From Armatimonadota bacterium (GTDB lineage Bacteria > Armatimonadota > Fimbriimonadia > Fimbriimonadales > Fimbriimonadaceae), in contig WGMG01000001.1 of NCBI GenBank assembly GCA_016125185.1, positions 434,001-498,000 on the forward strand: a stretch of DNA of 64,000 nucleotides. The letters run 5' to 3'. The notes beneath the pieces were generated by a model, which was not told where the DNA came from, ran no database searches, and worked only from the letters and a program-made list of their open reading frames with translations. How positions within the stretch are numbered: the stretch's first letter is position 1; each line of letters starts with the position of its first letter. Shown here in pieces: positions 14,977 to 23,992 of this stretch. A program made the translations under genes and the position numbers.

Positions 14977-17016
14977 ATGAGAAAGCCGACATTCGGGGTC
15001 ACGGCGGGGGCGGTGGTCGCGCTCAGCCTCGTGGGCGTGGCCAAAGTCTTCTATGAGCCGCTTTTGCCGTCGTCGCCGACGGAGTACTTGGTGACGGTTC
15101 CTTCGACTGACTCGGTCCCGGCTCCGATCGTGGAGATCAACTGGAAGCGGACCATCGACGATGGCCAAGCTGAGGCCAAGCGGCGCAAAGTCGGCATCCT
15201 GATCTTCTTTGTGGACCCGTCTAACTTTTACGCTAAGCAGTTGGAGCTCGACGTGTTTCGTGACCCAGAGGTGGCGCGTTTTGTCAACCGAAGCTTTTCG
15301 GCCGTCAAGGTCAATTTAGACCAGTACCCGGAGTGGTCGCAGGTGGTTCTGCCGGTGCAACGCCTGGGGCGCTACATCGAGCCAGGCGTCGAGTTGGTCG
15401 TCACCGATTCCGACGGACGGTTGATCGACCACTATAGCGTGGAGAACCCGTTCCAGTTTTTTGGGCCGGAGACGATGCTGCCGTTCCTCATCAACTCGCA
15501 AAAGCTGTTAGCGCAGGGATCGGTAGAACAGCCACTTCAGCAACAGCAGTCGAATGATCTTCAGGCATTAGCTCTGGCTTCGCCGGATCCGTTGCCAGCG
15601 TTTGACGAATTCAGCGATCGCTTGCAGAATGAGTACAAATTCCAAACGCCCTGGACGTTCATCGGCGGTTCGACGAAGTTTCGACCGGCGGCCATCCGGG
15701 CCCTCGCTAAGCTAGGACACCCGCGGATGTCGGAGGAGATTGTGCAGGCGCTGGCCCTTAGCCCGCTGTATGACGCGCTGGACGGAGGCTTCTTCCGAGA
15801 AGTGAGAACGTCACAATCCTCATCCTACGTGGACAGTAGCAAGTCGTCGTCGCAAAACGCGGCGAGCGCCGAGGTGATCGCCCAGATTGGTTGCCTTCAG
15901 CATAATGACGACCTGATTCGACTCGCCAAAGACATTGGCACCGAAGTCATAACGGAGTTCGCCGATCGAGACAGCATCTGTGCGTCGCGACTGAACGACG
16001 AAGGCGACGACTATCGCAGTCAGCGGTCGTCGATGAACCCCGCTCGATTGAACAGTCTGCTAACCGACGATGAACGGCGTTCCCTGGATCGGTTCGTGAC
16101 CGAGGCGAAGAGCCCGGATCAGTACCTGATGTCGTTCAAAAGTCTTTCTGATCTGACCAACGCGGAGTTCGTCCGATTACGGCAAACGCTCCGCGAGAAG
16201 ATGAATTTCGTTCCTTCTTTGTCCGAGCCGGACCACATCGCCATCGACGGCTACGTGGCGGCGCGGCTCTTCAACCTCTACCGCTATAGCGGCGACGAAA
16301 GGTACCTCAATCGCGCCGAAGTGTTGGCCCAGCAGGTGTATTCGGCGGCTAGCGATAGCGCCATTGCGCGCATCTACGGCAACCGCCACCTTGGCCCTGG
16401 TTGGCTTAGCACTTACTTGTCGGTGGCCGACTGCGGCGTGACGAACTTTGCCGCGACGGGCGAGGTCAACGCCCTCCGTATCGGCGAAGGGGCTCTGACG
16501 ACTGCAATTAGCAAGTTCCGCGACCCTCAAACTGGATTGCTGTTCAACTTGCCCGACGATCCAACAAGCACATTTGGGCTCTCGCCCGCCTTTCCCGACC
16601 TAGCCGATCGCGGCCGGGAGTCGTTAACGGCCCAGGCCGTCCGCTTGTCCTATCAGTATTCTGTGATCGCCGAGGAGGACTCGTCGCGAGCCAAGTTCTT
16701 GGCTTTCTCGCAGAGCCTAATGGTGCGGCTTAACGCGGTGATGCGCCAGGCAAGCTCGGTGGCCGGAGGCTATTACGATGCGGCCTACGACGCCATCCGC
16801 AACCGCGCGTTGCTTGTCAGCGGACCCCAGCGCGTGCAGGATGCCAATGCGATGGCGAAGCGATTCCCGCTTGCCACTGTCTATCCGATCTCGGTAACGA
16901 ACGGCGACCGAGAGACGCGCTATTTCTTGCGTGAAGGCTTGGTGCTGTCGGGGCCGTTTTCCGCCGCCGAGGTGGAGAAAAAACTGGCGGAAACCGGGCT
17001 ACCCTACCCTGTCTAG
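14977..17016 (+). CDS. DUF255/YyaL-like protein with a degenerate thioredoxin domain
   Basis: A 679-residue protein that starts with a signal or anchor helix (FGVTAGAVVALSLVGVA). Residues 55-180 look like the thioredoxin-like domain of YyaL/SPATA20 (DUF255) proteins (VGILIFFVDPSNFYAKQLE), but the usual CHWCHVM is replaced by PSNFYAK, so there is no redox pair. Residues 215-640 fit the (alpha/alpha)6 barrel half, with LYDALDGGFFREV in place of the family's YDQIGGGFHRYS. The cysteine loss and export signal point to a structural or binding role. It is divergent from gatC and ends just before tRNA-Ser. Confidence 0.7.
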   Translation: MRKPTFGVTAGAVVALSLVGVAKVFYEPLLPSSPTEYLVTVPSTDSVPAPIVEINWKRTIDDGQAEAKRRKVGILIFFVDPSNFYAKQLELDVFRDPEVARFVNRSFSAVKVNLDQYPEWSQVVLPVQRLGRYIEPGVELVVTDSDGRLIDHYSVENPFQFFGPETMLPFLINSQKLLAQGSVEQPLQQQQSNDLQALALASPDPLPAFDEFSDRLQNEYKFQTPWTFIGGSTKFRPAAIRALAKLGHPRMSEEIVQALALSPLYDALDGGFFREVRTSQSSSYVDSSKSSSQNAASAEVIAQIGCLQHNDDLIRLAKDIGTEVITEFADRDSICASRLNDEGDDYRSQRSSMNPARLNSLLTDDERRSLDRFVTEAKSPDQYLMSFKSLSDLTNAEFVRLRQTLREKMNFVPSLSEPDHIAIDGYVAARLFNLYRYSGDERYLNRAEVLAQQVYSAASDSAIARIYGNRHLGPGWLSTYLSVADCGVTNFAATGEVNALRIGEGALTTAISKFRDPQTGLLFNLPDDPTSTFGLSPAFPDLADRGRESLTAQAVRLSYQYSVIAEEDSSRAKFLAFSQSLMVRLNAVMRQASSVAGGYYDAAYDAIRNRALLVSGPQRVQDANAMAKRFPLATVYPISVTNGDRETRYFLREGLVLSGPFSAAEVEKKLAETGLPYPV

Positions 17017-17041
17017 GCGTTTTTGCGTCATAATCTCTCCC

Positions 17042-17129
17042 GGACAGGTCGCATAGTGGTCTAGTGCGCCGCACTCGAAATGCGGTGTGGGGCAACTCAC
17101 CGTGGGTTCGAATCCCACCCTGTCCGCCA
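17042..17129 (+). tRNA. tRNA-Ser (anticodon CGA)
   Basis: A class II tRNA of 88 bases: acceptor GGACAGG/CCTGTCC, anticodon stem CCGCA/TGCGG with loop CTCGAAA (CGA, reading TCG), a long variable arm (TGTGGGGCAACTCACC region), T loop GGTTCGAATCC, discriminator G and encoded CCA (17127-17129). Confidence 0.97.
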
Positions 17130-17130
17130 C

Positions 17131-17706
17131 CTAACTTCCCTTCGTTTGGTCCACCAGTTGCGGCCAGAATTCCAAGAAATCCCGCTCGAAACCGGTGTAA
17201 TCGTGCTTGAGGATTTGGAGCGCTCCGACCAAGTCAACGGTTCGATTCGTCCGCCATTCGATCCTCCGCTCCATGCGGCCCAGGTTCTTTTCTAGTCCCT
17301 CGAACTCGCCATATTGTCGCATCCATCCCTGCTCGATCATCCGGCGGGACACAGCCACGCATTCCTCGGGGAGCCCTGGATAGCTTTGTTCGATGTCTTG
17401 GTTGAGTCGGTCGACGTACGTGTTGAGGGGAATCTCTTTGCGCCAATGGAGCGTGAGGAAATGGTCGTAAAAAACGTCAACCAATGGGTTGGCGAATCGT
17501 TTGAATCCGGTTAGGCGATTGTGTGATCGTTGAACGATCGGATGGCTGTCTGTGAATCTGTCGATCCGCTGATGCAGTTCGACACCACGCTTGAGATCGG
17601 GGTCGAGGTGTTCGACCTGGTTGCGAGGGATGAAGTCGGCGACGACGTTGCCCACGCGAACCCTCTCGGAGTCTGGAGAGAGAACGGCGTGAGCGAGTAA
17701 GTTCAC
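17131..17706 (-). CDS. acpH: ACP phosphodiesterase
   Basis: The 191-residue protein matches AcpH: MNLLAHAVLSPDSE, GNVVADFIPR, the signature GVELHQRIDRFTDSHP at about residues 41-56, and FANPLVDVFYDHFL with further metal-ligand His/Asp. AcpH hydrolyses phosphopantetheine from holo-acyl carrier protein; the fold is an HD-like helical one. The start is GTG, overlapping the pheA stop by four bases (GTGA), so the pair is coupled. Confidence 0.88.
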   Translation of the reverse strand: MNLLAHAVLSPDSERVRVGNVVADFIPRNQVEHLDPDLKRGVELHQRIDRFTDSHPIVQRSHNRLTGFKRFANPLVDVFYDHFLTLHWRKEIPLNTYVDRLNQDIEQSYPGLPEECVAVSRRMIEQGWMRQYGEFEGLEKNLGRMERRIEWRTNRTVDLVGALQILKHDYTGFERDFLEFWPQLVDQTKGS

Positions 17707-18812
17707 GAATTGATTTCGACCATCGGGTAACTGCCGAGGACAGTCGTCTCCAGCGCTTGCCCCTTCAGTCGATTGATTGCGGCAACCAGGTTGTCGTCGG
17801 TGCGGTGTCCGGCGCAGTCGGTGTAGAAGATGTATTCAAACGACGCGCGGGGGGCAGGGCGGCTCTCGATCATCATGAGGTTGACGCCGTGCTCGTACAG
17901 GGCTTCCAAGGCGCGGTAGAGTTCGCCTGGACGATTGCGCAAGTTAAACATCACGCTCGTCTTATCGCGACCCGTCTTGACCGGCTCGTTGTAGCCGATC
18001 ACCAGGAACCGTGTTCGATTCTGGGGGTTGTCTGCGATGTGCTCCTGCAAGATCGGGATGCCGACCATTTCGGCACCGAGAACGTTAGCGATGGCGGCAC
18101 CGTGCGGATCGTCGAGGGCGGTTTGGGCGGCCTTGGCCGTCGGCACGATCTCCACGATCTCGGCGGCGGGAATGTTCATCTTCAGCCAGCGTTTGCACTG
18201 CGCGCTCGGCTGGGGTCCGGCGTAGACCTTGCGGATGTCATCGAGACTGGAAGCCACGCTTACCAGATGATGGTCGATGGGGACGTAGGTTTCGGCGCAG
18301 ATTTTGACGTTGGTCTGCGGGAACATGTCGAGGGTCTCGGGCACGACGCCTGCGACGGAGTTCTCGACCGGCACCACGCCGTAGTCGGCTTTGTTGTTTT
18401 CGACGGCCTTGAAGACGTCGGAAATGGAATCCTGAGCCGCCATTTCGGCGCTCCCTCCGAAGGTTTGGAGCGCGGCCATATTGGTAAAGGTTCCCGGCGG
18501 ACCCCAGTAAGCCACGGTCAAGGGCTTCTCGGCGGCGATGGCGGCGGAAATAATCTCTCGGTAGATGGATTTGAGCTGTTTCGGCAACAGCGGTCCGCGA
18601 TTAAGCTCGGCAAGCTTTTCGTAGACGGCTCGCTCTCGCTCGGGGGTAAAGAATGGTTTGCCGTCGCGTCCTTTCACTTTTCCGACCTCGATGGCGAGGT
18701 TGGTGCGTTGAGAAAGCAGTTCGACCAGTTGACGATCCACGGCGTCGATATCCGTTCGAATCTCGTCCAGCGATCTCAGATCTTGGCCGTCGGATTTACC
18801 ATCACGTATCAT
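17703..18812 (-). CDS. pheA: Bifunctional chorismate mutase / prephenate dehydratase
   Basis: The 369-residue enzyme has an AroQ chorismate mutase domain (about residues 10-90, LDEIRTDIDAVDRQLVELLS), then prephenate dehydratase (about 97-280, VAYWGPPGTFTNMAAL, DYGVVPVENSVAG, and the catalytic RTRFLVIG region), and a C-terminal ACT domain (about 290-365, RPGELYRALEALYEHGVNL and ESRPAPRASFEYIFYTDC) for feedback control by phenylalanine. It converts chorismate to phenylpyruvate in the cytoplasm. It is first in a two-gene operon with acpH and divergent from cdaA, 69 bases away. Confidence 0.96.
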   Translation of the reverse strand: MIRDGKSDGQDLRSLDEIRTDIDAVDRQLVELLSQRTNLAIEVGKVKGRDGKPFFTPERERAVYEKLAELNRGPLLPKQLKSIYREIISAAIAAEKPLTVAYWGPPGTFTNMAALQTFGGSAEMAAQDSISDVFKAVENNKADYGVVPVENSVAGVVPETLDMFPQTNVKICAETYVPIDHHLVSVASSLDDIRKVYAGPQPSAQCKRWLKMNIPAAEIVEIVPTAKAAQTALDDPHGAAIANVLGAEMVGIPILQEHIADNPQNRTRFLVIGYNEPVKTGRDKTSVMFNLRNRPGELYRALEALYEHGVNLMMIESRPAPRASFEYIFYTDCAGHRTDDNLVAAINRLKGQALETTVLGSYPMVEINS

Positions 18813-18881
18813 GGGACTACTAGATTATGGAAATGTCCGATGCCTTTTGGATTCAATTACAGATAGAATCCTACTAATCCC

Positions 18882-19742
18882 TTGCAAGATTCGCCCGTAT
18901 TCCACGTATTCAAAGACCTAACCCCTCGGCAGTTAGGCGTTACGGCCGTGGATATCATTCTCGTGGCGTTCATCATCTATCGCCTGTTGATGATGGTGCG
19001 GGGAAGCCGGGGATGGCGCATTCTGCTGGGACTTCTGGTCTTCGGCGCCCTGCTTTTTTTAAGCGACTACCTTCAGCTTTCGACCTTGCACTGGATACTG
19101 GCCCAGGCGACCTTGTTGGGGCCGGTTGCGCTGGTCATTTTGTTCCTGCCCGAGCTTCGACAGGCCCTGGAAGGATTGACCAAGCTGAGCTGGTTCCCGG
19201 AGAGCGTGGTAGAAGCCGGGCACGAGAAGAACCTTGATCGAGGCTCGGTCGAAGAGATTGTCGGCGCCGTTTCCGAGATGGCGCGCGATCGGGTGGGTGC
19301 GATCATCGTCATCGAAACCGGCGGGCACCTGGACGAAATTGCCGCGACTGGCGTGATGCTCAACGCCAAGATTTCTATGTCGCTGTTGGGTTCGATCTTT
19401 TACGGTCAGAACCCGTTGCACGACGGGGCGGTTGTGATTCGAGGCGACCATATTCTCGCGGCGGCCTGCCGTCTGCCGTTGAGCGAATCGCGCATCGACC
19501 GCACGCTGCATATGCGCCACCGAGCGGCCCTCGGCGTCACCGAGCAGACCGACGTTATCGCGTTGGTCGTCAGTGAGGAGAAAGGCAGCATTCGCGTGGC
19601 TCAGGAAGGCAAGCTGCACACCGTCGCGAGTACGTCCGAACTGCGCGAATTTCTGGTCAATAACACAACCCGCACCGAAGAGGAACACACGCCTCGCCGC
19701 TCGCGACGAAAGGACCGTAAGGAAGAAGAGGTCTCCCTGTGA
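18882..19742 (+). CDS. cdaA: Diadenylate cyclase CdaA (c-di-AMP synthase)
   Basis: The 286-residue protein has three N-terminal membrane helices (about residues 17-100) and a DisA_N cyclase domain with the two catalytic motifs: DGA in NPLHDGAVVIRGD and RHR in LHMRHRAALGVTEQTD. CdaA makes c-di-AMP from two ATP at the membrane. A long Arg/Lys/Glu-rich tail follows (TPRRSRRKDRKEEE). The start is TTG at 18882. It overlaps cdaR by four bases (GTGA), the classical cdaA-cdaR order; glmM, which usually follows, is absent here. Confidence 0.96.
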   Translation: MQDSPVFHVFKDLTPRQLGVTAVDIILVAFIIYRLLMMVRGSRGWRILLGLLVFGALLFLSDYLQLSTLHWILAQATLLGPVALVILFLPELRQALEGLTKLSWFPESVVEAGHEKNLDRGSVEEIVGAVSEMARDRVGAIIVIETGGHLDEIAATGVMLNAKISMSLLGSIFYGQNPLHDGAVVIRGDHILAAACRLPLSESRIDRTLHMRHRAALGVTEQTDVIALVVSEEKGSIRVAQEGKLHTVASTSELREFLVNNTTRTEEEHTPRRSRRKDRKEEEVSL

Positions 19743-20455
19743 GCAAGGTTAATGTGCCGATTGCCTTTCTATCGCTGGTGACCTCGGTCTTGCTTTGGGC
19801 CAGCGTGTATAACAACGCGAACCGCAGGCCTGCACCCAAGGACGTTTCGATTGGGCTGGAGACGAGCAACCTCGACCGAACCAAGTACCACATGGTGGAC
19901 TATCCATCGGAGATTACGATTTCGGTGGCGGGAAACACCGACCTGCTGAAGACGGTGACGCCCTATGCCATCGTTGATCTTTCGGGAGCTCAGGACGGCG
20001 TCAAATCCTATCCGGTAGCGATCTTCCCGAACTCGATCCGCGAACTGCTGGTGAAAAGCGCGGTGACGGCGCAGGTAAAGATCGAGAGCTTGGTGACCAA
20101 GGCTATGGAAGTGAAGGCGAACTTCAACGGGATCGTACCGGGCGGGCGAAAGGTTTCTTCAATCGATGCCTATCCGCATCGCGTTTTTGTTACGGGGCCA
20201 GCCGATCTTGTGCAGAAGGTCGCCCAGGTTCGTCTGGATGTGGACTATACGCCGACGGCGGTGACGCCTGAGGGCGTGGAGGTCGAGGCGCAGGCCCTGG
20301 ATGCAACGGGAACGCGAGTGCCGCGCATCGTCGTGCGCACCAGCGACAGCCATCCTGAGTACACCGACGAGACAATCCAGGAACCGGCGATGGTGCGAAT
20401 CCATTTGAAGCTGGAGGATGTCGAAGAGCCGAAGGTACCGATTCGGTTCCCCTAA
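19739..20455 (+). CDS. cdaR: YbbR-domain regulator of diadenylate cyclase
   Basis: The 238-residue protein has one N-terminal membrane helix (VPIAFLSLVTSVLLWASVY) and two YbbR repeats outside the cytoplasm (about residues 35-120 and 120-225, with KVSSIDAYPHRVFVTGPADLV typical of the second). CdaR proteins bind CdaA and adjust its activity. Many CdaR proteins have three or four repeats, so this one is short. The GTG start overlaps the cdaA stop. Confidence 0.9.
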   Translation: MSKVNVPIAFLSLVTSVLLWASVYNNANRRPAPKDVSIGLETSNLDRTKYHMVDYPSEITISVAGNTDLLKTVTPYAIVDLSGAQDGVKSYPVAIFPNSIRELLVKSAVTAQVKIESLVTKAMEVKANFNGIVPGGRKVSSIDAYPHRVFVTGPADLVQKVAQVRLDVDYTPTAVTPEGVEVEAQALDATGTRVPRIVVRTSDSHPEYTDETIQEPAMVRIHLKLEDVEEPKVPIRFP

Positions 20456-20466
20456 CCCCGCGGAAC

Positions 20467-21240
20467 ATGACCGAAATTCGAACGATTCGCCCCGACGAGA
20501 CGGACGCCTTCTTGCGTCTTCTGTGTAACGTCTTCAACCTCGACTTCGCCCGAGCCCAGACTCTCTTTCGCGAGGAGCCGCTGTTCGATCTGAACCGCAA
20601 GTGGGCCCTATTCGAGGGTGGTCAGATGGTCAGCATCCTCACGACGACGCCACTGGAGTTTGGATGGGGACCAGCGATCGGCATCGCTGGGGTGGCAACG
20701 CTCGCCAATCGACAGGGTGAGGGCTTTGCCCGACGCCTGTTGGAGAAGGTTTTGGTCGAATCCGAAAAGCGGGGCGAGGGACCGGCGCTGTTGTTTGCCG
20801 CCGATACACGGCTGTACGAGTCCATCGGCTTCGAGGGTATCGACCGGGTGGTGCGGGGGCCGATCGTGTCGCTTCCTCTGGACATTCAGTTGGAGCCGAT
20901 ACCGGTCGACGACGTGAAGGCAAAGTACACGGCTTGGAGTGGGGAGGACCACAGTCGTCTTCGTCGCGATGCGCGGCGGTGGAAGTACTGGCTGTGGCAG
21001 TTCCGCGAGTCATTTGCCTACCGGGACGGATATCTGTGCCTGGAAAATACGCAGGTGCGCGAATTGGTGCTTCCCGGTCCTGAGAAGAAGCTCCCGGTGC
21101 CGCTGGGAACGGAATGGATTGGACTGGCATCGATGACGGATCAGTTCGAGATTCCACTCGGGTCCATCTCGGTGCCGATGTATCTGATGGGCTACAACTT
21201 CCCCGGCATTCCGCAACTGTTCATGACCGATCAGTTTTAG
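20467..21240 (+). CDS. GNAT-family N-acetyltransferase
   Basis: A 257-residue protein whose N-terminal half is a GNAT domain: TEIRTIRPDETDAFLRLLC, the acetyl-CoA loop in GVATLANRQGEGFARRLLEK (RxxGxA-like), and the terminal strand LYESIGFEGIDRVV. The C-terminal 110 residues form a second, less conserved domain (WKYWLWQFRESFAYRDGYLC, then an SCP2-like tail), as in Eis-type two-domain GNATs. The substrate is unknown. It begins 11 bases after cdaR and probably shares its transcript. Confidence 0.85.
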   Translation: MTEIRTIRPDETDAFLRLLCNVFNLDFARAQTLFREEPLFDLNRKWALFEGGQMVSILTTTPLEFGWGPAIGIAGVATLANRQGEGFARRLLEKVLVESEKRGEGPALLFAADTRLYESIGFEGIDRVVRGPIVSLPLDIQLEPIPVDDVKAKYTAWSGEDHSRLRRDARRWKYWLWQFRESFAYRDGYLCLENTQVRELVLPGPEKKLPVPLGTEWIGLASMTDQFEIPLGSISVPMYLMGYNFPGIPQLFMTDQF

Positions 21241-21353
21241 TCCCAACACCTTCGATTGGTTTGACCGCGCGTCGGTCGGCCTAATCTTTGCCGAATTTCC
21301 TTTCAAAGGCGGGTCACCCGATCGCCGCTCTGATAGCATGTTGGCAATACATC

Positions 21354-21836
21354 ATGGATATCAAAAAAGCGATCAAAGGACAATATCGGGCGGGGCTGGC
21401 TATGCTGCGGCAGTGCATCACGGATTTTCCCGACGAGCTATGGGAGGCGGGCATGGGGCCACGAAAGAATTGGAAGATCGTGTACCACACGCTGTTCTAC
21501 ACCCACCTGTATGCAATGCAACGCGAAGAGGACTTCGAGCCGTGGGGAGTCGGGATGGAGTGCGATATGTGGGAAGACAAGCCGGGCGAAAAGGTGTACT
21601 CGAAGGCGGACTTGCTGGAGTACTGCGACCATGTCGATTCGCGCATCGAGGAATGGGTGGATCGCCTCGATTTGGAAGCCGAGGAGTCGGGCTTCAACTG
21701 GTACCCAAACTTCCCTAAATTGGACCACCAACTTCTGAACATCCGCCATCTGGGTGGGCACATGGGTCAGCTTTCCGAACTGGCGATGAACAACGGTGTT
21801 GACGAGATTAAGTGGTGTAGTCGGATTCCGCGCTGA
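21354..21836 (+). CDS. DinB-like (YfiT/DUF664-type) protein
   Basis: The 160-residue four-helix protein has the DinB-superfamily metal site pattern: a His in KIVYHTLFYTHLY (about residue 43) and HLGGHMGQLSELAMN near the C-terminus. Members bind Ni/Zn/Fe and some act as thiol-dependent transferases, but most lack assigned reactions. I start at ATG 21354 (MDIKKAIKGQ) because it begins the first helix; the frame is open to 21288. Its last 29 bases overlap the convergent hydroxylase gene. Confidence 0.82.
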   Translation: MDIKKAIKGQYRAGLAMLRQCITDFPDELWEAGMGPRKNWKIVYHTLFYTHLYAMQREEDFEPWGVGMECDMWEDKPGEKVYSKADLLEYCDHVDSRIEEWVDRLDLEAEESGFNWYPNFPKLDHQLLNIRHLGGHMGQLSELAMNNGVDEIKWCSRIPR

Positions 21837-22545
21837 CCGCGATGGCCTCGGGTTCGGTTTGCACCTTGGGTGACCGATAGGTTTTGCCCAGCACATCGAG
21901 AAAGCTCAGAATGCCGGCGTAATTTCCTCGGCAGGAGGGATTGTGGTGGAGGGCGTGGAGTTTCGGACTTGCGATGACCTTCGTGAACCAGCCCCAATCG
22001 AGATTGAGGTTGGAGTGGAGCAGAACAGTGTAGAATCGCTCTAGCAAGACGAAAGTGGCAATGGACCGCAGGTCAATGCCGAGGATCAGGGCGGGCAGAT
22101 TTGCGCCGACGATGATCAGCAAGAAGTCCACCGGATGCTGGCGGGAACTGGCGCTCCAACTCATGTCGACGACCGTATGGTGAACGCGGTGAAACTTCCA
22201 CAAGAATTCCGATTTATGGGCTAGTCGGTGAAACGCGTAAACCCATATCTCGGCCAACACTAAAGCGACAGTCGCCTGGAGCCAATAGGGCTGGTGGGCT
22301 ACGAATTGATTCCAGTTCGGGGGTAATCCTTGCCGGATTAGGTAGGCGAATTCGTAAACAATTCCCGCCGAGATCCAGAGTCCATAGGATTGATAGAACC
22401 AGAGGGCGGTTAGGTCTTTGAGTTTTGGTCTCGTCGCGCCGCCCTCGAAGAGTTCTTCGAGGGGGCAGAAGACGAGTGCGCTGATGGCGACAAACACCAC
22501 TCCGGTGACGCAGATTTGAACTGCCGCAGGGAGGATGTTGGCCAT
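21808..22545 (-). CDS. Fatty acid hydroxylase / sterol desaturase superfamily protein
   Basis: The 245-residue membrane protein has about four helices and the di-iron His clusters of the superfamily: HRLAH (about residue 108), HRVHH (about 120) and LHALHHNPS (about 205). These enzymes use O2 to hydroxylate or desaturate lipids at the membrane. The substrate is unknown. The gene for a 43-residue small protein ends 6 bases before its start, so they form a transcript. The 3' end overlaps the DinB gene. Confidence 0.9.
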   Translation of the reverse strand: MANILPAAVQICVTGVVFVAISALVFCPLEELFEGGATRPKLKDLTALWFYQSYGLWISAGIVYEFAYLIRQGLPPNWNQFVAHQPYWLQATVALVLAEIWVYAFHRLAHKSEFLWKFHRVHHTVVDMSWSASSRQHPVDFLLIIVGANLPALILGIDLRSIATFVLLERFYTVLLHSNLNLDWGWFTKVIASPKLHALHHNPSCRGNYAGILSFLDVLGKTYRSPKVQTEPEAIAVSAESDYTT

Positions 22546-22551
22546 CGCTCT

Positions 22552-22683
22552 TTAGTAGCCGCTGACGACGTGGTCGAGCCCGGATCCGGTTGTGGACAAG
22601 CCGTACCCACGGGATATGGCAAAGGCGGCGGCGGCTAATCCGAGGACGAAAAGAAAGACGAGACTAAGACGTCGATTCTTCAT
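22552..22683 (-). CDS. 43-residue small membrane or exported protein
   Basis: A short frame starting MKNRRLSLVFLFVLGLAAAA reads to a TAA at 22552-22554. It has a positively charged start and one hydrophobic segment with an Ala-rich end (AAAAFA), so it is either a cleaved signal plus a 20-residue peptide or a single-pass micropeptide. The tail SRGYGLSTTGSGLDHVVSGY is polar. GGGG lies 7 bases upstream of the ATG, and an inverted repeat (22696-22710) sits in the leader or promoter. It is 6 bases ahead of the fatty-acid hydroxylase gene. Confidence 0.65.
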   Translation of the reverse strand: MKNRRLSLVFLFVLGLAAAAFAISRGYGLSTTGSGLDHVVSGY

Positions 22684-23036
22684 TGTTAAACCCCTGCTAT
22701 CTTGGATAGCTGTTATTAGGGATAAGCGTTAAACGTGGGACGTTCGTTCCGGTTTGGTGGAAATTTTTTTGATGAGAATTTTGAGGAGAGGGACGTCTTG
22801 TTAATCTTGCCATTCCTTTCACGGATAGGAAGCTACGGCGATAATCGCCGGGTCGCCCCGATTCCGCTTTGCTCCATTTCCCTCGCTTTGCTCAGCGGGG
22901 TCTTCGACTTCGCTCCTCGGACTTTTGCTTTGCTGTGTTCTACCCGGCCCTTCGGACCGGGCTAAGATGAAACGGGCTCACAGCCCTACGCTGGTTGCCA
23001 TCTGTAGGCCGGTAGCGGCGACTAACAGAGCCCAGC
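22684..23036. other. Intergenic stretch with operator-like dyad and hairpin
   Basis: No gene is supported. GCTATC-TTG-GATAGC (22696-22710) is an exact inverted repeat 13 bases upstream of the small-protein ATG, either an operator or a leader hairpin. CCCGGCC with GACCGGG (22943-22961, one mismatch) forms a strong stem. The middle (22850-22935) is made of repeated GCTTTGCTC/CTTCGCTCC-like words without an open frame on either strand that looks coding. Confidence 0.45.
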
Positions 23037-23975
23037 TCAGTCTTTGGGTTTGGCCGCCTTCAGTTCTTTGAGGGCTTTTCGAAATTCCCTTTCCGCTTCC
23101 TTGTTACCTTCGGCCTTGAATGTTGCTAAGAGCATTTTAGTCATTTCGACATCGCTTTCCCAACGCTCCAACGGAGTTTGGCCGTCTACATTCTGGAGCT
23201 CCTTTGCGAGTTGACGGTATTGGTTAGCTTCATCCGGCCGTCCTTTTTCGGCGGCAATGAGCGCCAATTTGTCATAGAAGCTACGAATCTGGAATGCCTT
23301 GTCGGCGGCCTTTGCATCCTCGAGACCTTGGCGGACGAGCGGCTCAAGGCTGGCGAGCGGTTCAATTTCCTCGGCGTTCATGAGGGCAATATCGACACAC
23401 CTTGCGGCGTCGGCAGGCATTCCGTGATCGCGATACAGGTTAGCAGCTTCAAGGGCGAAGTCTCGCTTTTCCTCAGCCGTACCATCTGAGATAGACAAGC
23501 TGAACAAAGTCGTTGCTAGGTCATGCCAGTCGCCAAGGCGTCGAAAAACCTCCAGGGCCTTTATGTTCATCTCTTTGGCTCCGGGTCTATTGGACATAGA
23601 GGTGGAGCGGGCTCGTGCCGCCAGGACTCTAGCTGACAATCTTTCGTCGCCAATCCTCGTTGCGATAGCGTCGGCTTCTTCAAGCATTTGCTGCCGAGTT
23701 GCGGGAGGAGAAAAAGGGCTTGCGCTGATCAGGGCTCGGACTTGACCACGTTCATCGTCGGCTCGAACAAACACGTCGTACGCTTCTAATGCGAGTTGAT
23801 GGGCCCGGGGAAACGGTGGCAAATGCGTGTCCGACCGTACCCACTTGACCAGAAATGCGAGAGCGAGTAAGCCGTTGCCTAGTTCGGTCAGGTTTTCGTC
23901 ACGTCGATACTGCTCAATCCGGCGAAGGCATTCTTGCAAGCCCTCTTCCGTCTGCGGCAAATCCCAATCGGCCAC
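23037..23975 (-). CDS. TPR-like helical repeat protein
   Basis: The 312-residue protein is almost wholly helical, with recurring paired helices (EGLQECLRRIEQYRRDE, HQLALEAYDVFVRADDE, ALEVFRRLGDWHDLATTLF, DEANQYRQLAKELQ), so it is a TPR or SEL1-like scaffold in the cytoplasm. No signal peptide is seen. The frame is open far upstream into the GNAT gene, but that part is Arg/Gly-rich and overlaps, so I use the GTG at 23975, which lies 18 bases after the GNAT stop. The start is uncertain by a few codons. Confidence 0.7.
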   Translation of the reverse strand: MADWDLPQTEEGLQECLRRIEQYRRDENLTELGNGLLALAFLVKWVRSDTHLPPFPRAHQLALEAYDVFVRADDERGQVRALISASPFSPPATRQQMLEEADAIATRIGDERLSARVLAARARSTSMSNRPGAKEMNIKALEVFRRLGDWHDLATTLFSLSISDGTAEEKRDFALEAANLYRDHGMPADAARCVDIALMNAEEIEPLASLEPLVRQGLEDAKAADKAFQIRSFYDKLALIAAEKGRPDEANQYRQLAKELQNVDGQTPLERWESDVEMTKMLLATFKAEGNKEAEREFRKALKELKAAKPKD

Positions 23976-23992
23976 GGTGATATTGTATGCCT

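Noticed and set aside
22735-22965. 76-codon frame on the plus strand
   Set aside because: It runs through repeated CTTTGCTC-like words and a hairpin, with no family resemblance or ribosome site.
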